NCBI GenBank assembly: GCA_900239685.1
Contig: OENT01000554.1
Location: 1 to 64,000 of the forward strand
Source of the DNA: Rotaria macrura
Lineage: Eukaryota; Rotifera; Eurotatoria; Philodinida; Philodinidae
DNA length: 64,000 nt
Direction: 5' to 3'
Shown here: piece after piece, positions 12,061 to 27,000 of the stretch
Numbering within the stretch: position 1 is the stretch's first letter
Layout: every line of letters begins with the position of its first letter
Program-made: the position numbers and the translations under genes
Notes under the pieces: model-generated
What the model was told of the DNA's origin: nothing
The model's input: only the letters and a program-made list of their open reading frames with translations
Databases searched by the model: none

Positions 12061-15000
12061 CTAGAATGATAAAAACAACTGTTTCAATAACGAATTATCT
12101 AACAGATTAATCTTTTAAGACAAATATATTTATGATCTTTCCTGTAAAATAGATGTATCGAACGAAAAATCTATTGCACACTGAATGAACATTCATATGT
12201 CCGACTAGGAAAAACAATTGATTAATTCACACCTGCTGACTCAAAGCATCTGTACATGAGGTGAACATGAATGACTAATGAATACATGGTATAGAAGCAT
12301 TAATACTCATTTTTCTTCTGTGGAAATGCTGAATTCAAGCATTATTTTCGCCAATCTATGTAATTTTTCTCTTAGTAGATATAATAAATATTGATTTCCC
12401 AAATTCGACTAAAAATTTTACATTAATCAAAAGCTCGACAAAAGAAATTTAGCAAGAAGTTGTCTTATTTTTGAATTCGCTTCTATCTTTAAAAAAAGAA
12501 AGAATTGAATCAATCGGAGGATATGAATGCCATAAAAAATCAGTCTTTCAGTCCTTAGCTATAGACTATTATGAAAATATTCTTAAGAAAATAGACTTCG
12601 AGAATGAATTACTGCCACTAAGTTGTGTCTCCATCTGTAATATCGTATCAAAGTTCAGAAATCAGTCAACTTGATATTTCGATTAGAAAATCGAGAATAA
12701 AAGTTTTTCACAATTACCATTGAAATTCATTCTCTCAACGGAAAGAAGAAAGGAATTCGAAAATTTGATCGAATTATTGAAGAGTTTGCAGAATTTTACA
12801 TGTTGTGAAGAACTTCCGACTTTGTAAGGAATCAACCGATTGTTAAAATTATTCTTGTGAGCACTGGGCGATCTTACAACATTATCCACTTTCTATTTTT
12901 TGGTAGCGTGTGCCTCTGAACACTTAACATTGGATACAATAGACAAAAAAAAACAATTTTCTTCGTCGTCATTTACAAAAATATCAACAGGAAAAATCAT
13001 TTAAAAAAATGATGACTTTTGCTATCTTTCGAGGGTCTTACGAGAACAAGTGTCTTGTCTAGGCATTTAAAAACATCAAAACTCTTGATTCTTGAGTTTT
13101 CTATTCACCCCCAGACAGGAATAGTCAGTTTTAATTTGCCTAGCCAACATGTTGCCTGTTACATAGATAGTAAGGGGATATAAAAACATTGTGTCTGATT
13201 CCGTGAAAAAAAGTACTAGGGGAGTAGAAAAGTTTTGCATGCAACAAATAATAAGTAACTTATCGAACTTATTAGTGCTTTTTCGAAGAGTCATGGAAAG
13301 GCTTGCATCATCGAAAAATCAAAGTCGTTACCTCTGTTCAAAGCTTCCTATTTTCCTCTTGAATAAAAGACGACAGTTTTAGGAATTTTGTTTTTGTTAT
13401 ACGTTAGAAAAACAATGGACTTCAAGACACATTCTATGAACGAATGTATTATAAGTTTGTAAAGCATTATTGAATTGGAATACTAGTCATTTAGCTATTA
13501 AAATTCAACTTCAGATGTCTAAATAAATTATCTTTTATTTTTAAGAATTAATAGCATTCTTTTTACATCGAGCGCTAATGTTTAACAGCAAACCATCATT
13601 TTAGGTTGACTGTTTACTTGTCGTATTCATCACGATAGTAAATGCTCTGTGTTCGTTCTCCAACCATTCGGTTACTTGAAGTGGCTTGTCTGTCAAATTC
13701 TCTGGTAATAGAAGTATCTGAAAACATAATCATTATTCGTATGGGATACCTCATGTTAGTCACCGGGCGTACAATAATAGAAGAAAGGCGCAGCAAAAAT
13801 GTTTTAGAAAACGCAAATTATATTTTCTTTTTATTGTAAAAGAGATTTGCAGTGAATAACTCTCAACATACGAATTCAATCACCATACTAATGTGATTTA
13901 TGCTTTGAAGAGATTGGATTATATAAAGAAATTTATGTTTGGAGTAATAGCTGTCTGTACTTAAAATGTGGGACGAGATTAAAGACTATTTTTCACATGT
14001 TAATTTAAAGGAGCAGGAAGTTCCAATATTTTTCTCAGCATTTCCCAAGCACCGACATCCTTTAGAAAACTTAAAACATCTTTCACTCTATATTCTTGAT
14101 CATTATAATAGTCTATATATATTTTTTTTAAATAACATTCTCCCTTTCATCGTACAAAATTAGATATTCGAGCCCATTCGCTTCTATGTATGTGTAAAAC
14201 GGTTGTCTACTCCAAAAATGTTTTCCTGTTATTCATGTCATAATATGTTAATGACAACATCTTTAGAATAAAATTACCTCGTCGTCTTCAGATATATCAC
14301 GAGCATTCTAAAGCTTACTGTCTATTACAAGCATGGTTGGTACATGAAGATACTTGATCGGTCAAAAAGTTAATACACATTTGATAGAATGCAATTTTGA
14401 GAAGAATTAACGATTTTGATTTTTCAATGGTGAGCGTCTTTCCATGAAGCTTTGAAGAAGAACTAATAATTTCGATTAGCTACTAATCATTTGTCAAATT
14501 CAAAAATCTTCTGTTCCATTGGTACTATTCTTTATGAAGTCAGAGACAATGGTTTTATATCCTCTAACTATATAAAAGATAAGAAATATGTTATCAATTA
14601 ATTGGTAGCATAATAGCTGGGCAGTTGAAATTGACTATTCCATTGCATGTGGCAAATAAAAATAAAAAATTCTAAATAACCGCCAGTTTAGATATTTGCA
14701 CATGTCTATCATTGTCAGTAGTTTAATTAATTTTTCTCGTCCAGAAATATGTCAAATAGTTATTAAAAAGCGAAGTCAAATAGAGCAAAACTGATAAAAG
14801 ATTGTTTGGAATACTTTAGTAAGTAGATACACAACTAATCAAACAATTGAATCTTTCAAAATAGACTTCAGATCAAACTCACTTGAATTCTTTTTTCTTT
14901 TAATGCCGTGTAGAAATCATAGTCCTAGTGTATACTATTTCTAAGAACCTTTTGTCACTATTCTAAAAACGGAGAAGTACAGCAGCTCATTTTTCGATAG

Positions 15001-18000
15001 CCTTAGTGAGAAATCCCGGATACTGACACTGGTGATATTCAACAACAGTTAATTCAAGAAGAGAGTTTATGCATTATCTGATGATTTAAGAATGATTATT
15101 ATTGGATTTTCTTTATTCCGTATGAAGTCTCTTACTGGAACTGATGTTGATGATGATTTTATCCGAACATACCAAGTAGTTTTCTGGTATGCATACACAA
15201 CTGTGAATTTACAAATTACCTCGTAAGTTAACAATGAATTTTTTGTATGATTCAATCTCGAGGAGTTGTACCGAAAAACTTGCTTTTTTCAAGTATAGAT
15301 TACTAGAGATATCTGATATTAATCATGAGACCATTTTCTATCGTTCATAGATTTTTTTGTTTTGTTTTATTCTGATCTTTTTCTTTTTCTATGTAGATAT
15401 TCTAACAAAAACATTCATTAAAGTCGGTAAGACAAACGGAGACCGAGTGTAAAACCGAATACCGAATCCAATGTTCAATTCAAAAGGGAATAATCGATGT
15501 CATTGTCTATTTATAGGTTTGTTTATGGTATTCGAACCAGAAATTGTTCGAAAAATTCATATGAGCAGTTCTGAGATATCTCTTAGTTTTCTGTATGAAT
15601 CATAGTCTACTTTACGGACTTCTTGTGTGATGGAGACAAGTTGTAAACACGATCATGTTGATTTCTATAAAACTATATGTGTATGCCTCTTGATGGTATT
15701 CAATAGAACAAGGAACTAAGTTAAAATTCATCTCATAGTCGATCAGATCAAGAGACACACAGACATTCAAATAGAATGAATTCAAATAGCTGAAGTAATC
15801 TGAAAGCAGAATTTACCGTTCGCGGTTACGACTGACATTGTCGGGAAAAGATCATTAAACAGATCCCATCTACTTCCAAACTTTTCGGCTCAAAACAGCA
15901 TCTTTCTTTCTCAGATGACTTCTTGAAAATTCATGGACACAAAGTACCAGAGACAATATCATGAAGGAAAAAGATAAAATTCGTTGTTCGAAACAAAAAA
16001 AGGTAACGTGAAATTTATGATAAAAATTAAGTTAAGTTAGTCGTTTACTCTCGAAAATCTTTGTTGATATCTTAGTGAACAAAATTAATGAACACAAGCT
16101 TATTTCAAAGACTTTTTATTAGACACCGAACATTATCTGGTGTTCCAGCTATAATAGTTTCGATATTAGCAAAATAATATTCATCGAATTTCGATGGAAT
16201 AACCACAAGAATCAAGTAATCATCTACTATCCGCTAGTAATATTACACCGAACTCTTATTTCAACCTGCTGTTACTTGATCAGAAGTTAGATAGGTAATA
16301 AATATGTTATACTAGTTTGCTATTTATTACTATTCAAATCTTGTTAATATGAGTGGGTCAAGGAATAAATCGATAAAAATTTCCTAGACCAGTATAAGAT
16401 ATGGAAGATTTAGTTTTGTTAAAGTAAATATAAAGAGAAAGGTTATTCTATATAACTCAGCATTAAATATCTATGGTACTGGCTGCCATTATTGTCACGA
16501 AGCTTTTTCAGAACACTACATAGTACATCATTTTTTTTTATAAAACTTAGATAATTGAATAGTTATTATTGAAATATATATTTATTCTATGGTTTTATTA
16601 TATGAAGTATGGCTATGATGATTCGAGACCATTATATAAGATTACGATTCATAGAAAACTATTGTTTACGACACGCAATTCAGCTCTCTCGTAAAAATAT
16701 AATCAATGACTTACAACTTCTTTCGTCCAGACGACTTAGATCAAGCGCTAATCCATTCTAAAACATAGGATTTTGTTATGTAAAAATCTTTTTTCTTTGT
16801 TAAAACAACGAAAGATATTTACTGATTCGTCATTGTTTTGTTTCGAATTATCTTCATCCGTTAAATCATCATCTGACATCCATTCTTTAGCTTCTTGTGT
16901 TAAAGCCAGTGGTAGTTGATTTTTCTCTTTTTTTAAGCGTTCAAGTTGTTTTCCATGGCCAATAGCTTCGTCAATAAAGGTTCGAAGAATGGAATCTGCT
17001 AATTTATCTATTTGTTGTTCTTGTCCGATGCGTTCGTTGACTTCTTCATCATCACTTATATCATGTGAAGTATCATCATTATTAGGTGATTCTGTTTTCA
17101 ATTCATTTATTGGCATGGCTGGAAGAGGAGGAAGAGTAGGAGGAGGAGGAGGTGGCGGTAGTGGCCGTGGTGAAGAAGGAGAAGGAAAACGTTCTTCTTC
17201 GTCAGGAGTTTTATCATCTTGTCTTCGAGGTGTATTATTAGCTGATTTTTTAACAAGCACAAGGATTTCCGATTGTTCCTCATCGCTTGATTTAGATGTT
17301 AAACTTTGACTTGTATTGTGTAATGATGGTTTATCGTCAATATCTTCTTGGATTGATTCAATATCAATATTTTCAATTTTTGGTTTACCTAAAGATTCTT
17401 TCGATGCACTAGCTGGCGAATGACTAAATTCCGAAAAATCTTCATCATAATCATTTATAATCGGTGATGGTTTTCGTTCGATTGGTGGTGATTCAATTAG
17501 TTTTTTCGCCGACTTTTCACTCGCTGTTGTACGTGTTGTTGTTGATGTAGATGATGTTGATGATGTTTCCGAGTCTTTTTTTGGTTGTGATATTGGGAGA
17601 GGATTTGTATTGAAATTTAGTATTGGCCTATGAGATAGATGTATTATTCGTAGTGACACATGCAAGTGATATCTTTTATCAAGAAGAAGACTATTGCGTA
17701 GAAAAACAAACTGTACTCATCATATTCCATTGACCTTCTCTATAGTCTTATTTGCTAGTTAATGCTACAAGCGATAGCTAATCTCTCCGATTAAAAATGA
17801 TTTTAGAACTTTTTCAAATGAAACTTTGTTAATAGATTTAGAGTGAATGACTATTACATCAAATTTTTATACGAATAAACATTATGTTTATATTTTAAAA
17901 ACATACTTTTCATTATCAGTACTCGGTCGACGGCTAGTATCATTTTCAGTTTCTGATGATGCAGTTATATCAGTAGCAATCGAAATTGATAGAGCATCAT

Positions 18001-21000
18001 GTTGCGTATCCCGTTCGTCGCGTGGTGTCTCTAAAGGCTTTAGCTGTTCTTCTTTTTTTTCTTTGTCTTCTTCATTGTCATCATCATCAAAATAGTCCTC
18101 TTCTTTTTTCTTTGTTATTGGACGGCTTGGTTCAATGCGTTTCTCCTATTTTTAAATATTTTCAATAATAATAATAATGATAATCAACATTTATTAACTA
18201 AAAAACTTACAACAACATTGACTTTTGATTGTGAACTTGAGCCTGTTGCTGGCAAGTCCTCAGCTATACTTGATTCTTGAGGTTTAACTTCTGTGGCAGT
18301 ACTAATGCTGCTACTACTGCTCGTGCTATTACTACTATCATGTTTTGACTTCACAGGTAATGGACGTGAAAGGACAGATAATTTTGGTTCTGGTTGTTTC
18401 TTCGGTACTGTTGATTGCAGACGTAATGTTTCGATTTCGTGATCAGTTGTCTAAAACATCAAATCATATTATGATACAAAACAATATGTTTAAGATATGC
18501 ATCGTTCTGTATTCATGTATGCTTGAAACTAGACTTTGTTTGATAGATTGATTTTAATGGTCCGACTACGCCTATGACTCATCAATGAGAGATTCAAAAA
18601 ATCAGCAAAGTATTAACGGTGGGGATAAAAAAAGCTTACTTCAAAACTTATCTGAAGTCCTTCAACTCGTTTTTCTTTTAGTTCAGTTGTGAAAAGAGTT
18701 TTGCGAGTAGTGATAATGACCAACCCGTAGAACAGATGACCCGAGGAGCACTATGATGAGTTCAAAACGCCACTTTGAAACATATGGTAGATTTTTTTCA
18801 GTTGACAACATACAAAGAATGAAATGATAAGACCTCTAATGAACTTTAAACAATATTTACTGACAATGATATTCTTCTTTTTCTTACGATATCATACACC
18901 GGAACCTTAGATAAAGAAAGTTCCCAATAACTGTGAAAAAAATTTTAGTATTCAGTTGCTTTTAATTGCACTTTATTCAACGTAAAAGCCATATAAATAA
19001 CAAACTATTAGAGAAATAATAATATTCGATATGTTGAAGTTAGACACAGAGGCTTCTTTTTATATAATCGATCTTAGTGAACTTGTTTTATTTCTGTTAT
19101 TCTATCATTGAGTCCTTTAATAATCGAGCAAGGAAGTGATATCTTTATAGTAACAGAAGTCTATTCGTATAATTCCTCTGACACTATGCAGGGAACAGTA
19201 CGAATTACTACCCATGTAAAAAGTACATGTAAAAAGAAATCAGTTTTAATAATCAAAACATCGATTAAAAATCGATTTTTTATTATTTTTTTTTACATGG
19301 TTACGTATCTACCAATTTTAACAAATTCTACCGTTTAATATAACAAGGTATGTGATGAATGGTCATTTACATTCTTTTCATCATCTTCAGAGAACATTTG
19401 TGGAAAAAATACTTCAGCCATTATCTTCGTAAATGTGTTTCAACATTTAATTGAAGTTCTAAAATTTTAAAAAGTAATTATGATTACTTGAAGTTGTTTT
19501 TTTAAATCATCTTCTTGTTTTCTTAAAGCTTCTTTTGTTTTTTGTTGTTTTAATTTTTCAAGCTCCTTTTGTTTTTTTGTTAATTGTTCGCTAGCATTAC
19601 GTATACGACGTTCCATCTCACTAATATCAGTTGTAACAGTATCTGTAAAATAGTACAAGGATTTATTTATTTTTTCGGAGAAAAACTTTCTATTTTTTCA
19701 CCTGATTTCGGTTGATGAATCGACGTTGACACTGATGAATCAGAGTCATTTTGCATTCTAAGAAGAAAAATATACAAAATACGATTATGTACATCGAAAG
19801 AAGTGAAGCAAATATATTGGTAAAATAAATTTTACACATATTTCATGTGGAAGGTGAAAGCCAATACCCTTCTACTGCAATTCAGTCAAGCATTCTCTTT
19901 CGTATAACTTAATACCAAAGTATAAGAATTATAGTAAATTGCTGCATGTTAAACATGCAGTTACGAAAAACTGTAGACAGTGATATCAACACAATGTTGG
20001 ATTCACTGCTTACTTGACAGTGATTATGAATTTCAATAGCATTTTCAAAGACAAATATAGTTTTTTCACGACTGGAACTATAATTAGTAACATAATTTTC
20101 TTTTCAGTCTGATTAGTATTTTTTTTTGAAAGGTGGCAATTTTTATCTTATTACAATGACAAAAGAAAAATTTTTACTTTCACCTGATGTGATCCAAATT
20201 TGACATAAACTTTTCGGAAACATTTCGAAAAGCATTAGACTATATTGTTATTTTGCAAAAAATGATTACTAGACCGGTAGTCTCATTAGCACGATCCTAA
20301 AATTGTCTCGTCATTTGACTAAGTCGTAATGATTTTTAAAGATAGTGTATTTTTTAATCTGGAAGAACAACACAAATTCAGGTATGACAGAGTGTACTCA
20401 TTATTTTGGGAAATCTCAATACAAAATTAAATCGCCTTAGCATTATGTTAAAATAGAACTACTCTTTTCTAATTATTAACGAAAACGATTTGCAATCACT
20501 GATGAAATCTTTCCCGTGACTTAGGAAAGTTTTGGATAAGATACACATGTATCATCTGACGAATGCATCAACCAAGTTAACAATCGTATAGATAATGACT
20601 GACAAGAATTATTTTGAATCTCCGGAATGGCTATGGCAATACAGTCAGAAAATTTCTTGACAATAGTAAATGTACGATGGATCTATGTCAAATATGAGCT
20701 GTCTTGAATAACAATTTAATTGAAAATATTGCTTATATTTGCTATTTTAAGCAAAAGGTATAAGATTATTTTTCGAACAAACTGCTTTTTAACTAGTCAC
20801 AATAACATTTCGCAGTATAGTTGATATGAAACTGTCGTAAAAGGAAGCGCAGCTTGTGGATTAATGTATTTGAAATGATAATCTCTAGTGCAGATATTTT
20901 CCAACAAAGTATATGTGGATTTTTCAATCGACTAAAATCATTAGAAGAAAACTTGAAAATTTAGACTCGAATTATAACTTATAGTCTTTTCATAGGATCT

Positions 21001-24000
21001 TGTGTGCGTACTGTGTTCGACTCTATGAGTGGATATTCCATGGTTTCAAACACATATTTCGGATCAAATCCATACAAATATCAAGTTTTGAGGTAAACAA
21101 TCCGATCATACGTTTTTTGAGATCAACCATTTGACATCGTTCATGTAATCTTCTTGACACTGTATTAATTTCTTTTTTTCTCATTTAGCTTACAATTTGA
21201 CTGACACCTATCGTGTTTTTGTCTTATCCGCTTCATATGCTGAAACTGACTCGATAATATGCCTTTGCAGAAGTTAAAATATCAATACTTCTTTGACAAG
21301 ACATCTTCTTGTTGACAGAAGTTCTTTAGAAAAATAATAACTTAATAATACACCCATTCTCACCTACTACTACCACCAGAAAAACTTCAAACCCATATGC
21401 AAATAGAATCTGAATTTCTGATTCCACCATAGCATCACAAAGTTTCTGCTGGCTCTCATCATCAACGGAAAATGATGAAAGATTGTCTGTAGCATATCAT
21501 CCACTGTCTATTATAGAATCTTATCAGTGCTTCTTTTTATAAATCTGTTCCAATACTTAATGAATTCTTATGGATTTTAAGAAGTAGAATGTTAACTGAA
21601 ATTTTGGTTCTTTTTCAATGAATGATACTACATGAGTAAGCGTTTAGTCTACATGAAAACGCATTGAAATTCCAATTGATTACGACGATATGGATGGACA
21701 ATCTTGTTTTCATTAGTGCTTCATTATGAGTACATAGTATTTATTAGTGAAAGCTCATTTTGATGGTATCATGTTGAGTAGATTAAGTTCTCAAACCCGA
21801 ACCCTATTGAAAAACAATGATAAAATCCCATACTAGTTAAGGACATGATTTTTTTTTCATTTGGATCAACGATCGTTCAATTCCATTGGTTTTTCTGATC
21901 GCCTTCATGATCCAGGTACACACGATTTTCCCTTTGACTTTTTAACGATAGTATAATATCCTCCTTGCGTAACAATACTAAATTATCTTCAGCTTAAATA
22001 ATTGACACGCTTCCGCACCTATTATTTTAATCCGTCACTGAAAAATTGCAATTAGGATGTCCTTCTCTAGTTCATCCACGCACATAAAACGTCATGGACT
22101 ATTTTTTTTTGTATCTTGCCTCATTAATAAACAAATAATATTAACAACGTCTTAAAAGAAGATTACTTGCTTAACTGAAATAATTTATACGGAAAACAAG
22201 TGATAGGAAAGTCTACTGTCGTCATTCAAAATATTGAGGGTTTATTTTGATGTCCTTTATAAGCGGTTGCCTGAATTATATAATTCTATCATTGTATAAA
22301 ATAAAAATTGTACCATGGTAAATTCATTGATGTGATGAGTAGTGATACCCTATCAGTTAATTAGTGTCTCGGTTATTCATTATTTTTTTCTATCGTCAAT
22401 AGGATGTTTGTTTCATTCTACATGAAAAATCAGATTGACGAAGAATCACAAACGATTACGTACGTTTCTGTATGAATTTCACTGACATCGTTCTTTGTTT
22501 TGCGTTGAACTGTGCTATTTGTTGAACTATGATACATCAAATGATTAAACATAAAGAGACAAATAAAATAGGAAACAGCTACCTTGATGATTTATGTGAA
22601 ACAGGTAAATCTTCACTAATACTCGATTCACTACTTGATTTAGGTGGCACAACACGTGAAGTTGGAACAGATCGTTTTTCGTCCAACACTTCAGGAGCTA
22701 TGCAGAAAAATATTCAATAAATAAATGAAAATATCAAGTTTTCGTTTTTTTAAAGAAATTCATGAACTAGTGGCTTAAGTAACAGAAATTAATGCAACAT
22801 AAAATTAGAATTGTCTATATGTTTAATAAAACAATAGATCTACATACCGTGTTTAACAAGTATGCGAATTTGTTTCTCTATATCTGTAAGACGTTTTTCA
22901 TATGCTTGTAATTCAGGTTCACTATGAAATTTTTGTCGAAGATTTTTTTCACGTGCAGTTAATACCCTACAAAAAAGTTTAGAAGAGAATGCAGTTTTAT
23001 TCACTTTTAAATTTCGTTATTAAATTGTTTCTCTTCTTTCCTATTTTCCTTGCGAAGAAAAATCCAGCTTTATCGCCCACTTTTCTTTTCCTCTTTTTAA
23101 CGCTGTATATAACAAAGGAAACCTATAGTATAGATCTCATTTTGTATTATAGTGCATCGTTTAAGCAATGAACATTAGTTATCGCTTTATAATTTTCTTC
23201 TTATTCTTTGGTGCACTCATTCATTCTCACTTTATTTATCGACCATTTCTACTCGATGATAAACTTATGTCTCTGCTCGAATCGAATCCTAATGCTATTA
23301 TTACTAATACACCCGAGTCATATTATGATCGAACACCAGTATTTCATGATTCATCAAGATTTATTGAACAATTAAAGAGTAATTATGAAAATGGGAAAAC
23401 ATCAAATACATATTTGCATTCGAATCTTAATTTGCCACGCTATTTACGCTATGTTGGGTAATTTTATCATTCGAAAACGTTTTCTTTTCAAACTAAGGCG
23501 TAGAATACATACACACGCAAAGAAGCATTTCAAATATAAAAAACAAAAGTGCATGTACTTTGTTAGTAAAACATAATATAAAATATCTAAATAAATTGTC
23601 CTTCAAAACTGTATTTTGTATTATGTCTGAAAGAATTCATTAAATGTAGCATTAAAAAAATAAACCATAAAGAAATTATTACAAAAAAATATATTCGAAT
23701 TCTTACGATTCCGATGCTGTTGATGATGATGAAGCAGATGATAGAGTAGCTCGATGCTGTAAATGCACGTGTCTTGATGACACTTTACGAGCTGAAGGTG
23801 AATGGCGTCTTCTTTTCGATGATGATGCGTCGTTGTTGTTGTCGGTGGTGGTGGGCGTCGAAGATGATGAACTTGATCTAGGAGCAGATCTTCATATGAT
23901 TTTATTTAAAAGGGATAATAAAGAAAATAAAACGAAATAAAATTACTTCTGTTTCAATTGTTGAGGTACACTGTTTGCTGGAGGTTGCTATAATTAAAAG

Positions 24001-27000
24001 AAAAAAATTTAATTCAGTTTAATGTTTACAGAATAAATCGAAGCAAAACATTCTACATTTTTCAACACTTGTGCGAGTGAAACAACTTCTTGCTGTGCAA
24101 GTGCAACTGATCTTAATCGTTCCATATTGTCGATTTGTTTCATCGATGCTTCAACACCATCAAGTAAATGTAATTCAGCATTTAATTGTCGTTCAAGTGC
24201 ATCAGGTGAATAACGACGTTCATCTAATACTTTATTAGCAGTTGTTCTTGGAACAGATCGAGACTGATGATGTTGAACAACAGGTCGGCCATTATCAGGA
24301 GACATGGGCGGTGGAATAGGAGGAGATATTGAACGACGCCGTGTAATATTCGATGGTACTATGGGCTCTGGTGTCATCGTTGCACTTGACAATGGTGATG
24401 ATGGTGATGAAGAGTAAGAAGCTGCAGAGGGAGAAGATGACCGAGAACGTGCTCGTGGCGTAACTAAAATGATATCATGTTATGAAAAATTATGTGAAAA
24501 GAAATTTCATAAAAAGAACTTCGTCGCCGAGTGAAAGTTCAAAAGGATTTTCATTGTGTCAGCAATGTAACTTTTAATACAGTTATGTAGCTGAGTGAGT
24601 TGAATTGTAATGACAATAACGGATTTACTATGCACTAAAACCTTTCTAATGTGAGAACCATCGGAACCCATTCAAAAGCGTTAAATGAGGAGCAGATGCT
24701 CACTTTCGAGAGGTACATTTTCAGTAGAAATCAATTTTTCGGATCGTTCGAATACACCCATACTAATGAGGTTTTCCTTAAGCAGCCATGCCCACTAGTA
24801 GAGTTCTACTTTAATTACTATAGTAAATCGTTTTAATACAATGGCATTCTTTCAAAGGCATTAGTAGGTAGCACAAAGAAATTTGAAATCTTACTAGTGC
24901 ATCTACATTCTGAATAATGGAGTGTGTTCTAAGATTTAAAAATTTTTCTATCCAAAAGTCAGTGAACATTGGAAAACCTTTGATATTGTGACCAGTATTG
25001 ATCAGGACTGATGCCATATTATAGTTCAATAATATCTCCTTCTAGTACATGAATTCGTTCACTTTTACAATCGTGACAGATTCAGCAAAAGCATGCTGAA
25101 TCCATGACAACTGGCATAAGTAAAAGAAACTAAACGTTTTCATAATTATCATGAACATTTACGTCTGTTTTCTTTACTTTCATCCAATAATGGAAATTTT
25201 ATCTATAGTTTTTTATTACAAAGTTTGAATGGAGTGAAAAGAAGCTTCTATGCTATAAGTATTAAAAACCATGATGAATTATTAATTTAAACAATATCAA
25301 GTATCAATCGATTTACACAAGTTTTCTAACACCTATTGTGTAGTAATGTCCTTGATTAAATATAGAATAGTGAATTCTTTCTTTTGTGAACATGATTGGA
25401 GTTATCAATAAGTGTTGATCATACAAAAGTATTCAGTTGCGAGTATTGATATAGAACGTACTATTAATTCTATCGATTCAAAATTCGAATCGAATTCAAT
25501 TCAAGCTGATTAATTCAGTTTATTGATTTTCTTTTAGAAATAATCCTGTGTCATACATCTAAAGTCGAAAACAGGCAAATAGTGTATCTGTTAGCATGTA
25601 TTTGTTGTAACAGAAAGAAGTAATTATTCGTTAGTATAAGTTTTATGGTGATAGAATCAGTATTCTCTTCATATTTTTAGTTTGAATTTCACAAGCATAT
25701 TTTTTTCTTGATGTAGTCTGTGTTACAAGAATGCATCATAATCTCGTTGTATTATGATATTTAGACGGACTGAGAAATGCCTAGTTGGTTAATAGTCTTT
25801 CAACAAACTATAGAAGAAAGACTCTCCTAAATCCATTTTTTATATTCTTTGAATAGCCAAACATTGTAAATGTTGAACACTATTTGTCAGAGAAAAATGT
25901 GGCCTGGATTGAAAAATGATTCGTATTTACATGCTGTGAATTTATAACTAATTGTATGTAACAGAGGAAAACATTTACTTCCGCATTTAGAACAATAATT
26001 GGATTTTTTTTCATAAACTATCTGCTTTATTTTTTCATACGACATTTAATTAAATAACAATCGAGCGAATGAGATTCATTCAATAAAAAAGCAGTGTGCA
26101 CTGTTCAGCACCATCCATCTGTCATTGACGTAATTTCTCTAATGAGATACTTGTCAAATAGATATTCTTCATGTTTGAATACTATTCATCAAGTCTTTTT
26201 TTCTAATTGGTAACGAAATTTCTTGAAAATAATGATAACTACGAATCATCCATTAAAAATGAGTGTGCTTTTCTTCAGTGTTCTTAAGAAATCATTCGGA
26301 TCTATTTAGAGTTTGGGTATTCATTCACGTGTTTGATGCATATGAGATTTTCTTCGAAGGGAATCCGTAAACTGATAAGCAAAGAATTTCTCGCGAAAAT
26401 TGAATCAGATCAGAGTCTAATACAAATATTCTTTCGATGATGATCCATTGGCAACTATGGCAAAACTGGAATAGATATTCCAATAGATGACATTTACATT
26501 TAATGTGATCATATTTCGGTCAAAAGAAACTCATAAATTTAAATCCAAAATCAACATTTATTTTAGTAATCATGAAACATTTTTTCATCCACACTTATCA
26601 TCTTTCTAAAGTATCGAAAGGTTAAATAAGTACTCAAGAAAATAAATAAAAACTGAGCAAATAACTGATAAGCATTCAAATAGCAAAGAAGATTAAATTA
26701 GCTATAGTAGAACGTATTTCAAATATGTCTGACTTCTATGTCCGAGGTTTCGAGTTCGTATGCATACATGTATAAAAAAGTTCATAGCTCATTTTAGTTA
26801 AGTACTATTTGAAGCAGACGATAGAGCCTCGTGTTTGTTTCAGATATTCTTCTTATGGATGACTATTCAAACACTATATGATCTATTTATTATTCTGGGC
26901 TGACTTGACATGCCGATTAAAGAAAATCATTGTAATAAAAGATTTTATCGATGATGCTTGAGAACTTACTTGGTACTACTAGTTCCTGAATAACTCGAGG

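Noticed and set aside
13614..13839. Overlapping open frames on both strands within CEP350-like intron 23, considered as a missed exon
   Set aside because: The surrounding exons already join in phase without it, no matching AG/GT pair keeps the frame, and neither translation resembles CEP350 or CAP-Gly.
16989..17309. Plus-strand Gly-rich frame opposite CEP350-like exon 22
   Set aside because: Gly run is the complement of the polyproline codons of the real exon.
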